DNA of 64,000 nt from Bacteroidota bacterium (lineage in GTDB: Bacteria > Bacteroidota > Bacteroidia > UKL13-3), in the NCBI GenBank assembly GCA_947457395.1, contig CANGVA010000004.1, positions 124,001 to 188,000 on the forward strand, written 5' to 3'. The notes beneath the pieces are model-generated. The model was not told the origin of the DNA, did not search any database, and saw only the letters and a list, made by a program, of their open reading frames with translations. The position numbers and the translations under genes are program-made. Within the stretch, counting starts at the first letter, position 1. Each line of letters begins with the position of its first letter. Below, one piece after another: positions 17,879 to 28,358 of this stretch.

Positions 17879-20800
17879 ATGAAACAACTATTTACAAAGA
17901 TGGCCATGGTTATGCTATTAGTGCTAACCGGCCTGCAAATTCAAAAAGTACATGCGCAATGTAATCCCGTAACCGCAGGAACTTATACAATAGGTCCCAG
18001 CGGCATCTGGCCAAGTATTAGAGCTGCCATGGATTCAATTGGAGCACGTGGTGTTGATGGCGATGTAATTCTGGAACTGGATCCTTCTTATTCATCGTCA
18101 GTTGAAGTTTATCCAATTACGGTTCCTGATTACAGGCCTGTTGGTTGCTCGGCCAATAACCCTAAATTAACGTTAAGGCCATCAGCTTTTGTTGCCGGAC
18201 CAATATTATTCTCAGCTAACTTGGCTTCTCCAATGTTTCTTATTAACGGGGCAGATTATTTTACACTTGATGGCAGACCTGGAGGAGTTGGAACTGCCAG
18301 GGATACATTGATTTTCGTTAATACAAATGCATCAGGAAATGTTTTTCGTTTTGTAAATGATGCAATGCGTGATACCATCAGAAATATTCAAATACGATCA
18401 GCCAACAACACAACAAGCACTACAACTGCAGGTGCCGTTCAGTTTATGGGCACCTCCTTTTCGTTTGGCAATGACAGCAATGCTGTAATGAATTGTTTAA
18501 TTAAAGGTACAGGCTTAAATACGCTGGCAATAGGTATTTATACGAACGGACAGGCAGCCAATATTCAGAATAGCCATAATGCTATTGTAAATAATGAGTT
18601 TACTCTTTTTTCGCATTCAGGTATATTGGTTGATGGTGGATGGTTTGTTGCCAATGCATCAAATGGTAGTTTTTGGAATATAAGTAGCAATCATTTTTAT
18701 GATACAACCATTGCCAACCCAAATGCCGGATGGCAATCTGCCATTTTCTTTTATCCAGGAACTGCATCAGGTTCTACATTCAATACCATTAGTAATAATT
18801 TTATTGGTGGCACTGCTCCTTTTGCAGCAGGGGCACCACTTTTAAATACCAATGTAACAAATACTTTTAGGGGTATTTTTGTGTTTACACAGGCAGGAGG
18901 TGATAATTCTATAACCGGTAATACTGTCAGAAATCTGCGTTTTACCGGCACCTCACTTTCTACTTTCAGGCCAATTGATTTAGGAAGCGGTAATGCAACC
19001 ATAAGTGGTAATACCATAGGGGATAATAACATGTTTAGTAGCATCAGTTGTTTTGGCAATGGAACATGGGCAGGCATCACGGCTTCAGGCAGTGTTATAA
19101 ATATAAGTAATAATATTATTAGTGGTTTAACAGATAGTACTGCCAACACAAGTGTTGCTGTAAGAGGTATATGGGTTAGCTCAGCAACAAACCTAACTGT
19201 TACCAATAATACGTTGCGTAGGTTTATTACATTATCTACCAGTTCAGGTACCTCAATAAATGGATCGCTCATTGGCATAAATATTACTTCATCGGCAAAT
19301 AGCCAGATTATTTCAGGTAATCAGATTGGTAATGATACCCTGGAAGGATTTTTTAGATATGGTAATACCGTTAACGGAGTGGTATATGGTATTGCTATAT
19401 CCGCAGGCCTTAATACCATAAATAATAATACCATTAACGGGCTGGTTAACTATAGTACATTCACTTCAGCAGGCTCAGGATCTCATCTTACAGGCATTAT
19501 GATGGTAGCAGGCCAGACCGGTTCTACCATTAGTAACAATATCATCAGAAATATATACTCCTGGGGTGTTGCAGCTACTCAATTAAATGGTATCCTAAGT
19601 CAGGTGTCAAGTAATATTATAGGAAATCAAATTAGTCGATTGTTTACGGTTTCTTCCAATTCAAGTACAACTTCTTCAAATGCTTTTAATGGTATTTTGG
19701 TTGGCACAAGTTCAACTTGTAATGTAAGTAACAATTTGGTTGATAGTATGACGCTGAATAACAATACATCATCGGCCATGACATATGGAATTAACAGTAC
19801 CAGTGTATCCAATGCTTTTACAGTTAATAATAATGTTATAAGAAATTTGACATCAAATGCAGTGAGTCAGTTAATAAGTAGTCATCAATATCCTATGTTA
19901 GCGGGTATATATATTTGGGGAACATCACCAGCTGCAGTTGGGGTAAATATTAATGGCAATACCATACACTCATTAGAGGCTACCAATACAGCAGCAACCC
20001 AGCAGTTTGTTATTGGAATAGTTTATTGGGGGCCAACCGTAGCTGTTTCAAGCAATAGTGTTTCGCGTAACTTCATTCATAGTTTGCGCACCTTTACTAC
20101 AAATGCGAACTCTGCAATCATTGGTATTACAACTTTTCAGCAAGGCTCGGCAACTTATGCAAATAATATGATTCGTTTGGGTGTTGACAGGGCAGGCAAT
20201 ACCATCAGCACCCCTTCACAAATCAGAGGTATTCATAATCCAGCTTCCGGTTCTGTTAGTTCTCCAAGCATAAATAGATTCTATCACAATACTATTTATA
20301 TAGCAGGCACCATTACATCCGGCAGTAACTATTCTGCATGTTTTGATAATCAATCCAGCGGTAATCTGGGTCAAGGATATTTATGTGATATTAGGAATAA
20401 TATCTTTATTAATATGGCTACAAACGGTGGTGGAACAGCTCAGCATCTTGGTCTTTATACGTTTACAACTACAGGCGGGTATCTTTCAGATAACAATATC
20501 TTTAATATTAGCGGATCTGCTAACAGTTTTCACGCCTCTAACCCGGGAACCTTTTCTTCGTTGAAAGGTGCCAGTGGATACGTAATTAATTCACAGGGCA
20601 GGGAAACCAATAGTTCAACAGCAGCTGTAACTTTGGTTAATCCTGCGGGTAATGCCAATACTGTTGATTTGCATTTGTCAGGTATTAGCAGTTCTGCAGA
20701 AGGTACAGGTGATATTGCTACCATCAGTTTTATAACGGATGATTTTGATGGGCAGTCAAGAAGTTCAAATTCGCCTGTTGATATTGGTGCTGATGCTGTA

Positions 20801-23800
20801 TCTATTACCAAAGTTACACCTAACCAGCATGGTCCTATAATTAATTACACGGTATTAACTAATACGGCCTCAACTTCTACTAGAACCATTACAGCAACAA
20901 TTTTTGCTCATAACGGATTGTTTGATTCCAGCAGCACCTTTAGGCCTAGGTTATACTACAGAAAAAATTTCGGTACATGGACATCTTCAACAGGTATTCA
21001 ATTAGCAGGAAATAATCGTGAAGGAACCTGGCAATTTACCTTTGATTATGCTGATCCTGCAATTAGTGGTGTTTTAGCCGGTGATGTCATCAGGTATTAT
21101 ATTGCTGCGCAGGATTCTTCCAATAATCTATCTTCTAATATTGGTATACCGGTTGGAACCAATATTACCAATATTACCACCCATCCCATAACAACCAATG
21201 CGTTTAATATTATTGCACCATTACCTACCACAATTAATGTTGGCCCCGGCCAGACTTATACTACCTTAACCGGGTCAGGAGGCTTGTTTGCAGCCATTAA
21301 TAATGGTGTATTGCAAGGAAATACAGTTGTTAATATTACAGGAGATATTAATGAACCGGCAACTTTTGCTTTAAATCAATGGTTGGAAATTAATGCAGGA
21401 GTAATGGGTAGCTATAATTATACACTGACGATTAGGCCAAGTGCTGCTGCTCCGCGCCTATTGCGTAATACAAGTAGCAGTGGTGGTGCTATTAGATTAG
21501 ATGGTGCCGACAGGGTAACCATTACCGGCATACCTGCCGGTGGCAATCCAACAGATACATTTCTTACCATCAGAAGTATAGTTAGTTCCTTTTCACCTGT
21601 AATTACTTTGCTGAACGATGCAGTGAATAATACCTTGCAAAATCTGATTATTGAAGGGAGAAATAGTTGGTCATTTAACAGCCAGCCAACCACTCTTGCT
21701 GCTGCAGTTAATATAAGTGGTACTTCTCTAACAACGGGTAATGATAATAACGCCATTCGTGGCTGCATCATTCGTGATAGTTCATTTATTACCCCTTCAT
21801 TGCAAACAGCAATTTGGGTAGAGGGCACATCTGCCCGATTGATAGATAATCTGACTATTGAGAATAATCAGATTTATAATTTCACTGCAACCGGAATTAA
21901 CATACCAGCGTCAGGAAATACCATAGGTAATAATATTGTTATCAGAAACAATTCAATATTTTATAACGCAAGTACACCGCTTGCTAATTTCATCACCGCT
22001 ATTGCTTTTCAGCCAGGTACTACATCAAATAATGATACCATCAGTGGTAATTTTATTGGTGGAAACGCACCTCAGGCCTCGGGCATGCTACTCAATAATA
22101 CGACAGGTAGCTTTACCGGTATTACTGTTACCGCAGGCACAGGTACTGGTGTGAGCATTTCTTCTAACATCATACGTAATATTAGAATGGTGAATGTGAG
22201 TTCAACGGGTACGATAATAGCGGTTAACGTATCTAGCTCAGTTGCGAATATTTCAAATAATTTCATTGGGGGTACTCTTGCTACAGATAGTTTAGTGCAT
22301 TCCGGTAATGGAGGGATTACCGCTATACAGGTAAACAATTCCGGTTTTAATACCATCATATCAGGTAATCTGATTCAGAACTTTTACAATAATACGGTAG
22401 CCGCTGGCAACAATGTAACACTTAGAGGTATTTCTTACGTGGGCGGTACAAATGATATTGTTATCAATAATAATACCATCAGGAACTTCCTCATTACTGC
22501 ACCCAATATTACCAATACCGCTTCGGGTGGTAATGGTAGCAGTATATTTGGAATTTTTGCACAATCCAGTTCAGCATCTGCTCAAATTACTAACAATACC
22601 GTAACGGGTTTCGCTAACATGGCTAATTCTGCCAGTAATGGATATCAGATGTATGGAATCTTAGCAACCAGCAACGGTATTTATCAGATAAATAATAACG
22701 TGATAAGAGGTTTTACAAGTCGTTCGGTTCCAACCTTCCTTGGTACTATTACCTCTAGTGCCTTATTCGGAATTGGTTTTACCGGCAGCTCAGGCGGATC
22801 GGTTATCGGCAACAATACGCTTGATTCATTATTTCATTTGGGGAATACCGCATTCACTCAGTTAAATGGCTTGGTTATTGGTGCAAGTCCTAATGCATTA
22901 CTTGTAACTAACAATACAATTAGGCATCTGCGCACCTTTGCGGCAAATGCATCAACATCTACATCAGCAGCACTTAACGGAATTCTTGTAAGTTCCTCAG
23001 GAACCAATATGGTTTTCCGTGGTAATACTATACAAATGCTATCAGCCTTAAATCCAACCTCAGTTGGTGTTCAGGTGAATGGAATGCTAATTACAGGTGG
23101 CAGTGGCCTTACGCAGAACATAAACATTGTTGAACGTAATATGATTAATACATTTAATCTAGCCGCAACCAATACTAGTGCTTTGGTTAGTTTAAATGGA
23201 ATTCTATTTAATTCTGGATTTTATACTTGCCAGAATAATGTCATCAGTTTAGGTCTTGATTCTACAGGTGCTTCCTTAACCGGGCCTTATCAGGTTTTTG
23301 GTATCAATCAGAATCATTCAACTATTAGCAGATATTATCACAACTCAGTGTATATTGGAGGAACACCCAATACCGGTAGTGTACAGACTCGCGCATTCTC
23401 ATGTACATTTACCTTTTCAGGTTCAAATACGTTGGATATTCGTAATAATATTTTCTTAAATGCAGCCTCTAATATTGGCACAGCAACCGGTCAGCACGTA
23501 GCATTAAGATTGGGAGGTATATCCAATACTACCTCAAATTATAATGTATTAAAGGCCACAGGTATTGGTGGTGCTACTGCTAATGACGGTACCAACTTTG
23601 TAAGCCTAAACGGCCCTGGTAGTTGGCGAGCTGTGCGAGGAATGGATTTACAATCAGCAGGTGGTGATACCTCTCAGCTTTTTGTTTACCCCAACGCTCC
23701 ATGGGATCAGGTTGACCTGCACGTAAAAGCATTAAATATTATTGAAGGTTCTGGCGACCCATCACTTTTAGTAAGTAACGATTTTGATGGACAGACAAGA

Positions 23801-26800
23801 ACATTCCCTGCTGATGTAGGTGCAGATGCAGGTAACTTTACCTTGGTTGCTGATAGTTTCCCATCAGCCATCACATTTACAACGCTAAGCAATACAGGCG
23901 ATTTGATTGGTCCGATAACTATGGCTAATGTAAATATCAGAGATAATGTAGGCGGATACATCAACCTGTTTGGTTCATTTGTTCCTAGGCTTTACTATAG
24001 AAAGGGAGCAGGTACTTGGGTTTCTACAGCAGCTTCAGCAGTAAGCGGTACGCCATCAAATGCAAACTATACCTTTGCACTTGACTATACATTGGTTGGT
24101 GGTGTAGTGCCAACAGACGTAATAAGCTATTATATAGTTGCTCAGGATAGCCTGTCGGGTAATCTCATCAGCAATGCACCACTCGCATTTGGATTTGACG
24201 TGAATATTATTACAACTCATCCTACTAGCCCTAATACATTTACTATTCTACCAAGCATACCTGCCGGAAGTCGGTTTACTATCGGAACAGGAAGTGGTCA
24301 GCAGTTTAACTCATTATCTAATACAGGAGGTTTCTTCGAGTTTTTAAATGCCAACTCAATTGGAGGTGATGTGTATGGCATCATCAGTTCAAATACAGTT
24401 GAAACAGGTAGTATTCAGTTAAATCCAATAGGGCAAAGTGTGCCCGGTAACTGGCGTGTATATATTATGCCTGATTCATCCCAAACTGAGCGTATTGTTA
24501 GCGGTAACTTTTTTGGGTCTTTAATTACGTTCAATGGAGCCGATAATGTTGTTATTACAGGTATTCCTGATACAAGCACCAATAGCACACTTCGGAGACT
24601 TAGGATACGTAATAGCAGTACATCTGGAGTAGCTGTTACGTTTATAAATGATGCAACACAAAATAAACTGCAGAATTTAATCATTGAAACTGCCAATACT
24701 TTCAATGGTAATGGTGGTGTGGTGTTCTCTACCTCGAATGTTACAAACGGAATTGGCAATGATCAGGATACCATTATAAACTGTTTATTTAGAAATGATC
24801 AAACGCTGGTATTGCCAAATGGTGTTCCATCAAATTGTATTTATTCTTTAGGCACGGTAGGTCGTGAGAATAGTAACAATGTGATTATCCAAAATGAGTT
24901 TACCAATTTTAACCGTGCCGGATTAGAGCTTGCGACTACAGGAAATGGTGGTGGATGGGTGTTCAGCAATAATCATGTTTACAATAACCTGGCACTGCCA
25001 CCCTCAGGATTTGTTTTTGGTACATTAATGAATGCTGGTCCTCTCTCCAATGGTAATATAATCTCCAATAACTTTATTGGAGGTAGCACTTTGTTTTGTG
25101 GTGGTGCCCCATTTCAGCACAATGGAAATAATTCATTCAATGGTATTCGTATTGATGTAGGAACACAGTCACCAACAATTATTACCGGGAATGTAATTCG
25201 TAATATCAATATGCAGAACTCAGGAAACAATTCACAGTTTGGAGGCATTGTTCAATTTGCCGGTAATGTGAATATTGGTACTATTGCCCAACCCAATATT
25301 ATTGGTGACTCACTGGTAAGCAACAGTATTACTATTAATGGTACTTTTGGCAATCACCAAGGCATATCAGTTAATGGAATCGGTACAGTTAATATTATAG
25401 GGAATCGGATACACGGTATTACAATTAACGCACCGGCACAGGCTGTTGCCCTCAATGGTATTATTGCCAATACCGGAACTTGTGTTATTAGCAATAATGT
25501 AATAGGCCGCGCCTCTTTACCTAATAGTATAAACATAAACAGTAACTCCTTTATTTCAGGTATATCGTCTTCGGTTCCTGTAGGTGTTTCTCCAAATATT
25601 ACCATTACCAATAATACCATTGCCGGATTCAGTGCCACAGGTAATTATGCATCTAACGGTGTAAGGGGAATTGTGCACACAGGAACCTCAGTTCCTGTTA
25701 TTACCGGAAATGTATTGCAAAATCTTAATACAGCTTCGGTAAACACTACTACCACAGGTAATAATGCCATTACGGGTATTAATATTCAGGCAGCTATCAA
25801 TAATGCCGGTTCACGTATAAGTAACAATACCATCAGTAATCTGAATAATACCAGTACTGATATTATAGGTACCAATGTGAGTGCGATTTTACTTACAGGT
25901 GGTATAACAAACCCGGAAATCTCTCGTAACCGCATTTTTCAGCTAACCAATGCTACCACTAATACAAGCACCATCCTGCCTTCAACTGTAACCGGTATTA
26001 ATATTCTTTCACTTACTTCAGGTGCTAGTATTTTTAATAACCAGATAAGTTTGGGTAATGGATCAACTACCAATACTCAGTTTACCGGAATTTGGCAACA
26101 GTCATCCGGTGGCTTTAATGTAGGTTGTTACTACAATACCGTTGTTATTAGTGGAACGGTTGGTACTGGTAATCAAAATTCATATGCCTATATGCGTGGT
26201 AATAATAGCGGATCTGAATTGAATTCTGCCATGACTTTGGTAAACAATGCATTTGTTAATTTGCGCAGTGGAGGCACCGGAAGCCATTTTGCAATTGCTA
26301 ACCAAAGTAATTTTGCCTTGGGTAGTGGCTGGTTTGGAAGCACCATTAATTATAATTTTCTGTATGCTTCAAATGGCAATCAGATTGGACAATGGGGACC
26401 GGTAAATTTAAATTTTGCTGATTGGCGCTCAAATAGTTTATCGGATAATAATTCCTGGAGTGCTTCATTGGTAGATTTTAATGCAAATAGCTTGTTTAAC
26501 AATATTTCAGCCGGTAACCTAAATGTTAATACGGTGAATAATGCCAGCTGGTATTTAAATGGTAAAGGAATAGCAGGTATTTTAAGTAATTCAATTAATA
26601 CCGATTTTAATAATACAACCAGAGGTACAACATTGGGTTTTGGAACAGATATTGGTTCACATGAGTTCACTACAAGTACAATACCGCCTGCTGCTAATGC
26701 ATCTGCAGTAGTAGCGTTAAATACTTCGGTAGTATACACTTTTGGAGGTAGAACCATTGCAACCATTAACTGGGGAAATACAGGAACTGTACCTTCATCT

Positions 26801-27670
26801 GTAACATTGCAATATTATACAGGTGTAAATGCACCAAATGCTGCTGCTGGACGCAATCTGATGAATGCCTATCTGGCTGCTTCTGCAACTGGAGGCTCTG
26901 GATTTAGCTATAATTTACAACTCAATTATGATCCTGCTATAATGGGTAATGTGAGTTCAGAATCCAATCTCCGAATGGCATTTTTTAGGAATAGTACTTG
27001 GACATTCGATTCAATTTCTACTGTTAATACTGTTGCTAGAATTATCAACACATCTAATCTGTCACAAATTACATCTACTAATTTTACCGGTACGGATGTT
27101 ACCAATCCGCTTCCTGTTGTACTCGGTTATTTCAACGCAAAGGCAAGTGGTGTTGATGCAGAACTCAATTGGGCAACCTTTGCTGAAGTAAACAATAATG
27201 GATTTTATATTGAGCGTTCTGTCAATGGTGAGCAGTTTGAAGAGATTGGTTTTGTAAAAGGGCGCATCAATAGTAGCCGGGCAATGCAGTATAACTTCAC
27301 CGATAAAAATGCTGCAAGTGTAGCTCAGACTATTTTCTATCGTTTACGTCAGGTGGATGTGGATGGCTCTTATGATTATTCTCAGGTTGCCATTCTTAAT
27401 TTTATTAAGCAAACAGAAAATCGTAATGCTATACTTGCTTATCCAAATCCTTTCAGCACGCAACTTACTCTGGCCATTCAATCTGGTATAAGCGGAGATG
27501 CAACCCTGCATGTTTATGATCTAACAGGTAAGAAAGTTGTGAATAGCTTTGTGAAACTAACCAATGGCTTGGTTAGTACAGAAGCTGCATCTAATCTAAA
27601 TGCAGGTATTTATTTTGCTGAGATTATTTGTGGAAATGAGCTATTCAAAGTGAAGCTCATAAAGGAATAA
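17879..27670 (+). CDS. Giant secreted beta-helix repeat protein with T9SS type A sorting domain
   Basis: A 3,263-residue secreted protein. A signal peptide (MAMVMLLVLTGLQIQKVHAQ core) starts at the ATG at 17879; an upstream TTG at 17846 would spoil it. Three tandem modules of about 1,000 residues follow, each beginning with a pentapeptide-like G.GQ.Y..L opening. Each continues as dozens of NN/NT-rich strands (SNNIISG, ISGNTI, NNTIRN) typical of right-handed beta-helices. The first two end in DFDGQ...DIGADA plus an RLYYRK Ig-like strand set; the third ends GTDIGSHEF. Near the end are a fibronectin-like domain (FYIERSVNGEQFEEIGFV) and the sorting domain (LAYPNPFSTQLTL, LNAGIYFAEI, KVKLIKE). It is probably a surface adhesin or matrix protein. 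No catalytic residues are recognised. It is monocistronic, with a strong terminator. Confidence 0.9.
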   Translation: MKQLFTKMAMVMLLVLTGLQIQKVHAQCNPVTAGTYTIGPSGIWPSIRAAMDSIGARGVDGDVILELDPSYSSSVEVYPITVPDYRPVGCSANNPKLTLRPSAFVAGPILFSANLASPMFLINGADYFTLDGRPGGVGTARDTLIFVNTNASGNVFRFVNDAMRDTIRNIQIRSANNTTSTTTAGAVQFMGTSFSFGNDSNAVMNCLIKGTGLNTLAIGIYTNGQAANIQNSHNAIVNNEFTLFSHSGILVDGGWFVANASNGSFWNISSNHFYDTTIANPNAGWQSAIFFYPGTASGSTFNTISNNFIGGTAPFAAGAPLLNTNVTNTFRGIFVFTQAGGDNSITGNTVRNLRFTGTSLSTFRPIDLGSGNATISGNTIGDNNMFSSISCFGNGTWAGITASGSVINISNNIISGLTDSTANTSVAVRGIWVSSATNLTVTNNTLRRFITLSTSSGTSINGSLIGINITSSANSQIISGNQIGNDTLEGFFRYGNTVNGVVYGIAISAGLNTINNNTINGLVNYSTFTSAGSGSHLTGIMMVAGQTGSTISNNIIRNIYSWGVAATQLNGILSQVSSNIIGNQISRLFTVSSNSSTTSSNAFNGILVGTSSTCNVSNNLVDSMTLNNNTSSAMTYGINSTSVSNAFTVNNNVIRNLTSNAVSQLISSHQYPMLAGIYIWGTSPAAVGVNINGNTIHSLEATNTAATQQFVIGIVYWGPTVAVSSNSVSRNFIHSLRTFTTNANSAIIGITTFQQGSATYANNMIRLGVDRAGNTISTPSQIRGIHNPASGSVSSPSINRFYHNTIYIAGTITSGSNYSACFDNQSSGNLGQGYLCDIRNNIFINMATNGGGTAQHLGLYTFTTTGGYLSDNNIFNISGSANSFHASNPGTFSSLKGASGYVINSQGRETNSSTAAVTLVNPAGNANTVDLHLSGISSSAEGTGDIATISFITDDFDGQSRSSNSPVDIGADAVSITKVTPNQHGPIINYTVLTNTASTSTRTITATIFAHNGLFDSSSTFRPRLYYRKNFGTWTSSTGIQLAGNNREGTWQFTFDYADPAISGVLAGDVIRYYIAAQDSSNNLSSNIGIPVGTNITNITTHPITTNAFNIIAPLPTTINVGPGQTYTTLTGSGGLFAAINNGVLQGNTVVNITGDINEPATFALNQWLEINAGVMGSYNYTLTIRPSAAAPRLLRNTSSSGGAIRLDGADRVTITGIPAGGNPTDTFLTIRSIVSSFSPVITLLNDAVNNTLQNLIIEGRNSWSFNSQPTTLAAAVNISGTSLTTGNDNNAIRGCIIRDSSFITPSLQTAIWVEGTSARLIDNLTIENNQIYNFTATGINIPASGNTIGNNIVIRNNSIFYNASTPLANFITAIAFQPGTTSNNDTISGNFIGGNAPQASGMLLNNTTGSFTGITVTAGTGTGVSISSNIIRNIRMVNVSSTGTIIAVNVSSSVANISNNFIGGTLATDSLVHSGNGGITAIQVNNSGFNTIISGNLIQNFYNNTVAAGNNVTLRGISYVGGTNDIVINNNTIRNFLITAPNITNTASGGNGSSIFGIFAQSSSASAQITNNTVTGFANMANSASNGYQMYGILATSNGIYQINNNVIRGFTSRSVPTFLGTITSSALFGIGFTGSSGGSVIGNNTLDSLFHLGNTAFTQLNGLVIGASPNALLVTNNTIRHLRTFAANASTSTSAALNGILVSSSGTNMVFRGNTIQMLSALNPTSVGVQVNGMLITGGSGLTQNINIVERNMINTFNLAATNTSALVSLNGILFNSGFYTCQNNVISLGLDSTGASLTGPYQVFGINQNHSTISRYYHNSVYIGGTPNTGSVQTRAFSCTFTFSGSNTLDIRNNIFLNAASNIGTATGQHVALRLGGISNTTSNYNVLKATGIGGATANDGTNFVSLNGPGSWRAVRGMDLQSAGGDTSQLFVYPNAPWDQVDLHVKALNIIEGSGDPSLLVSNDFDGQTRTFPADVGADAGNFTLVADSFPSAITFTTLSNTGDLIGPITMANVNIRDNVGGYINLFGSFVPRLYYRKGAGTWVSTAASAVSGTPSNANYTFALDYTLVGGVVPTDVISYYIVAQDSLSGNLISNAPLAFGFDVNIITTHPTSPNTFTILPSIPAGSRFTIGTGSGQQFNSLSNTGGFFEFLNANSIGGDVYGIISSNTVETGSIQLNPIGQSVPGNWRVYIMPDSSQTERIVSGNFFGSLITFNGADNVVITGIPDTSTNSTLRRLRIRNSSTSGVAVTFINDATQNKLQNLIIETANTFNGNGGVVFSTSNVTNGIGNDQDTIINCLFRNDQTLVLPNGVPSNCIYSLGTVGRENSNNVIIQNEFTNFNRAGLELATTGNGGGWVFSNNHVYNNLALPPSGFVFGTLMNAGPLSNGNIISNNFIGGSTLFCGGAPFQHNGNNSFNGIRIDVGTQSPTIITGNVIRNINMQNSGNNSQFGGIVQFAGNVNIGTIAQPNIIGDSLVSNSITINGTFGNHQGISVNGIGTVNIIGNRIHGITINAPAQAVALNGIIANTGTCVISNNVIGRASLPNSININSNSFISGISSSVPVGVSPNITITNNTIAGFSATGNYASNGVRGIVHTGTSVPVITGNVLQNLNTASVNTTTTGNNAITGINIQAAINNAGSRISNNTISNLNNTSTDIIGTNVSAILLTGGITNPEISRNRIFQLTNATTNTSTILPSTVTGINILSLTSGASIFNNQISLGNGSTTNTQFTGIWQQSSGGFNVGCYYNTVVISGTVGTGNQNSYAYMRGNNSGSELNSAMTLVNNAFVNLRSGGTGSHFAIANQSNFALGSGWFGSTINYNFLYASNGNQIGQWGPVNLNFADWRSNSLSDNNSWSASLVDFNANSLFNNISAGNLNVNTVNNASWYLNGKGIAGILSNSINTDFNNTTRGTTLGFGTDIGSHEFTTSTIPPAANASAVVALNTSVVYTFGGRTIATINWGNTGTVPSSVTLQYYTGVNAPNAAAGRNLMNAYLAASATGGSGFSYNLQLNYDPAIMGNVSSESNLRMAFFRNSTWTFDSISTVNTVARIINTSNLSQITSTNFTGTDVTNPLPVVLGYFNAKASGVDAELNWATFAEVNNNGFYIERSVNGEQFEEIGFVKGRINSSRAMQYNFTDKNAASVAQTIFYRLRQVDVDGSYDYSQVAILNFIKQTENRNAILAYPNPFSTQLTLAIQSGISGDATLHVYDLTGKKVVNSFVKLTNGLVSTEAASNLNAGIYFAEIICGNELFKVKLIKE
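17990..26670 (+). repeat. Three tandem ~1,000-residue modules inside the giant gene
   Basis: Equivalent landmarks recur. Module openings lie near 17,990 (GPSGIWPSIRAA), 21,243 (GPGQTYTTL) and 24,285 (GTGSGQQFNSL). Module ends lie near 20,738 (DDFDGQSR), 23,778 (NDFDGQTR) and 26,640 (GTDIGSHEF). Spacing is about 3.25 and 3.04 kb. The copies are diverged, so this is old internal duplication rather than recent DNA repeats. Confidence 0.8.
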
Positions 27671-27691
27671 TTTCTTTCTCGTATCAATTGT

Positions 27692-27727
27692 AAAAAGAGC
27701 TGCCTGAATACTCAGGCAGCTCTTTTT
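27692..27727. terminator. Bidirectional rho-independent terminator
   Basis: A 16-bp perfect stem (AAAAAGAGCTGCCTGA with TCAGGCAGCTCTTTTT) around a four-base loop sits between the convergent giant gene and the TRIC-channel gene. T-runs on both strands let it end transcription from both sides. Confidence 0.93.
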
Positions 27728-27734
27728 ATAATAC

Positions 27735-28358
27735 TCATTTAATTTGTTTCTTATAAATATCCGGCATTTGCCAGTTAAAATATTTGGCTCCTACTCTGAT
27801 GACAATGATCAGGCTGCCTGACAGAATACTGGCATGGTTATAATCATCCATAACCTGCCTTAGCAAAAAATATATGATGCCACCAGCAATACAGGCACTG
27901 GCATAAACATCTTTTCTGAAAACATACGGAATTTCATTTAACAGCACATCTCGAATAATGCCACCAAAACTTCCTGTAATGGTTCCTAGTGCAATGCAAA
28001 TGGCAGGATTTAATTGAAATGTAATACCTTTATCAATGGCAATCATACAAAAAAATGCAAGGCCAATTGTATCCAGCCAGAAGAGGGTATGAGTAAGTGT
28101 TTTTAGATATTTACTAAAGAACAAAACGATTAGATAAGACATAAACATGGCCGTGATAAGTTCCATATCCTTGAGCCATGCCACCGGCAAACTTCCGATA
28201 ATTAAATCCCTTATGGTACCACCTCCAACGGCAGTGGCAAAGGTGAGCACCAGTACACCAAAAACATCAAGTTTTTTTTGCATGGCAGAAAGTGCCCCCG
28301 ACATGGCAAATGCCATAATACCTGCCAGCTCTACTGTGTTATGAAATGTAAAAACCAT
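27735..28358 (-). CDS. TRIC/YadS-family (UPF0126) cation channel protein
   Basis: An integral membrane protein of 207 residues with seven hydrophobic segments. It has the two inverted glycine-rich repeats of the family: FATAVGGGTIRDLIIG near 40-55 and TGSFGGIIRDVLLNEIP near 125-142. The kinked GGxxRD helices line the pore in bacterial trimeric intracellular cation (TRIC) channels, which are K+-permeable. The ATG overlaps the last base of the rnhB stop (TAATG), so it is the distal gene of the GT9-fhs-rnhB operon. The bidirectional terminator lies 7 bases beyond its stop. Confidence 0.9.
   Translation of the reverse strand: MVFTFHNTVELAGIMAFAMSGALSAMQKKLDVFGVLVLTFATAVGGGTIRDLIIGSLPVAWLKDMELITAMFMSYLIVLFFSKYLKTLTHTLFWLDTIGLAFFCMIAIDKGITFQLNPAICIALGTITGSFGGIIRDVLLNEIPYVFRKDVYASACIAGGIIYFLLRQVMDDYNHASILSGSLIIVIRVGAKYFNWQMPDIYKKQIK

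Noticed and set aside
18751-19278. Antisense open frame of 175 residues inside the giant gene
   Set aside because: Leu/Val/Pro-rich complement of Asn/Thr-rich strands with no start signal; a shadow frame.
18400-26700. Recurrent AATAATACC/GGTAAT-like short repeats suggesting a CRISPR array or DNA minisatellite
   Set aside because: Repeats are imperfect, unevenly spaced, and explained by Asn/Thr/Gly codons of beta-helix strands in one continuous reading frame.
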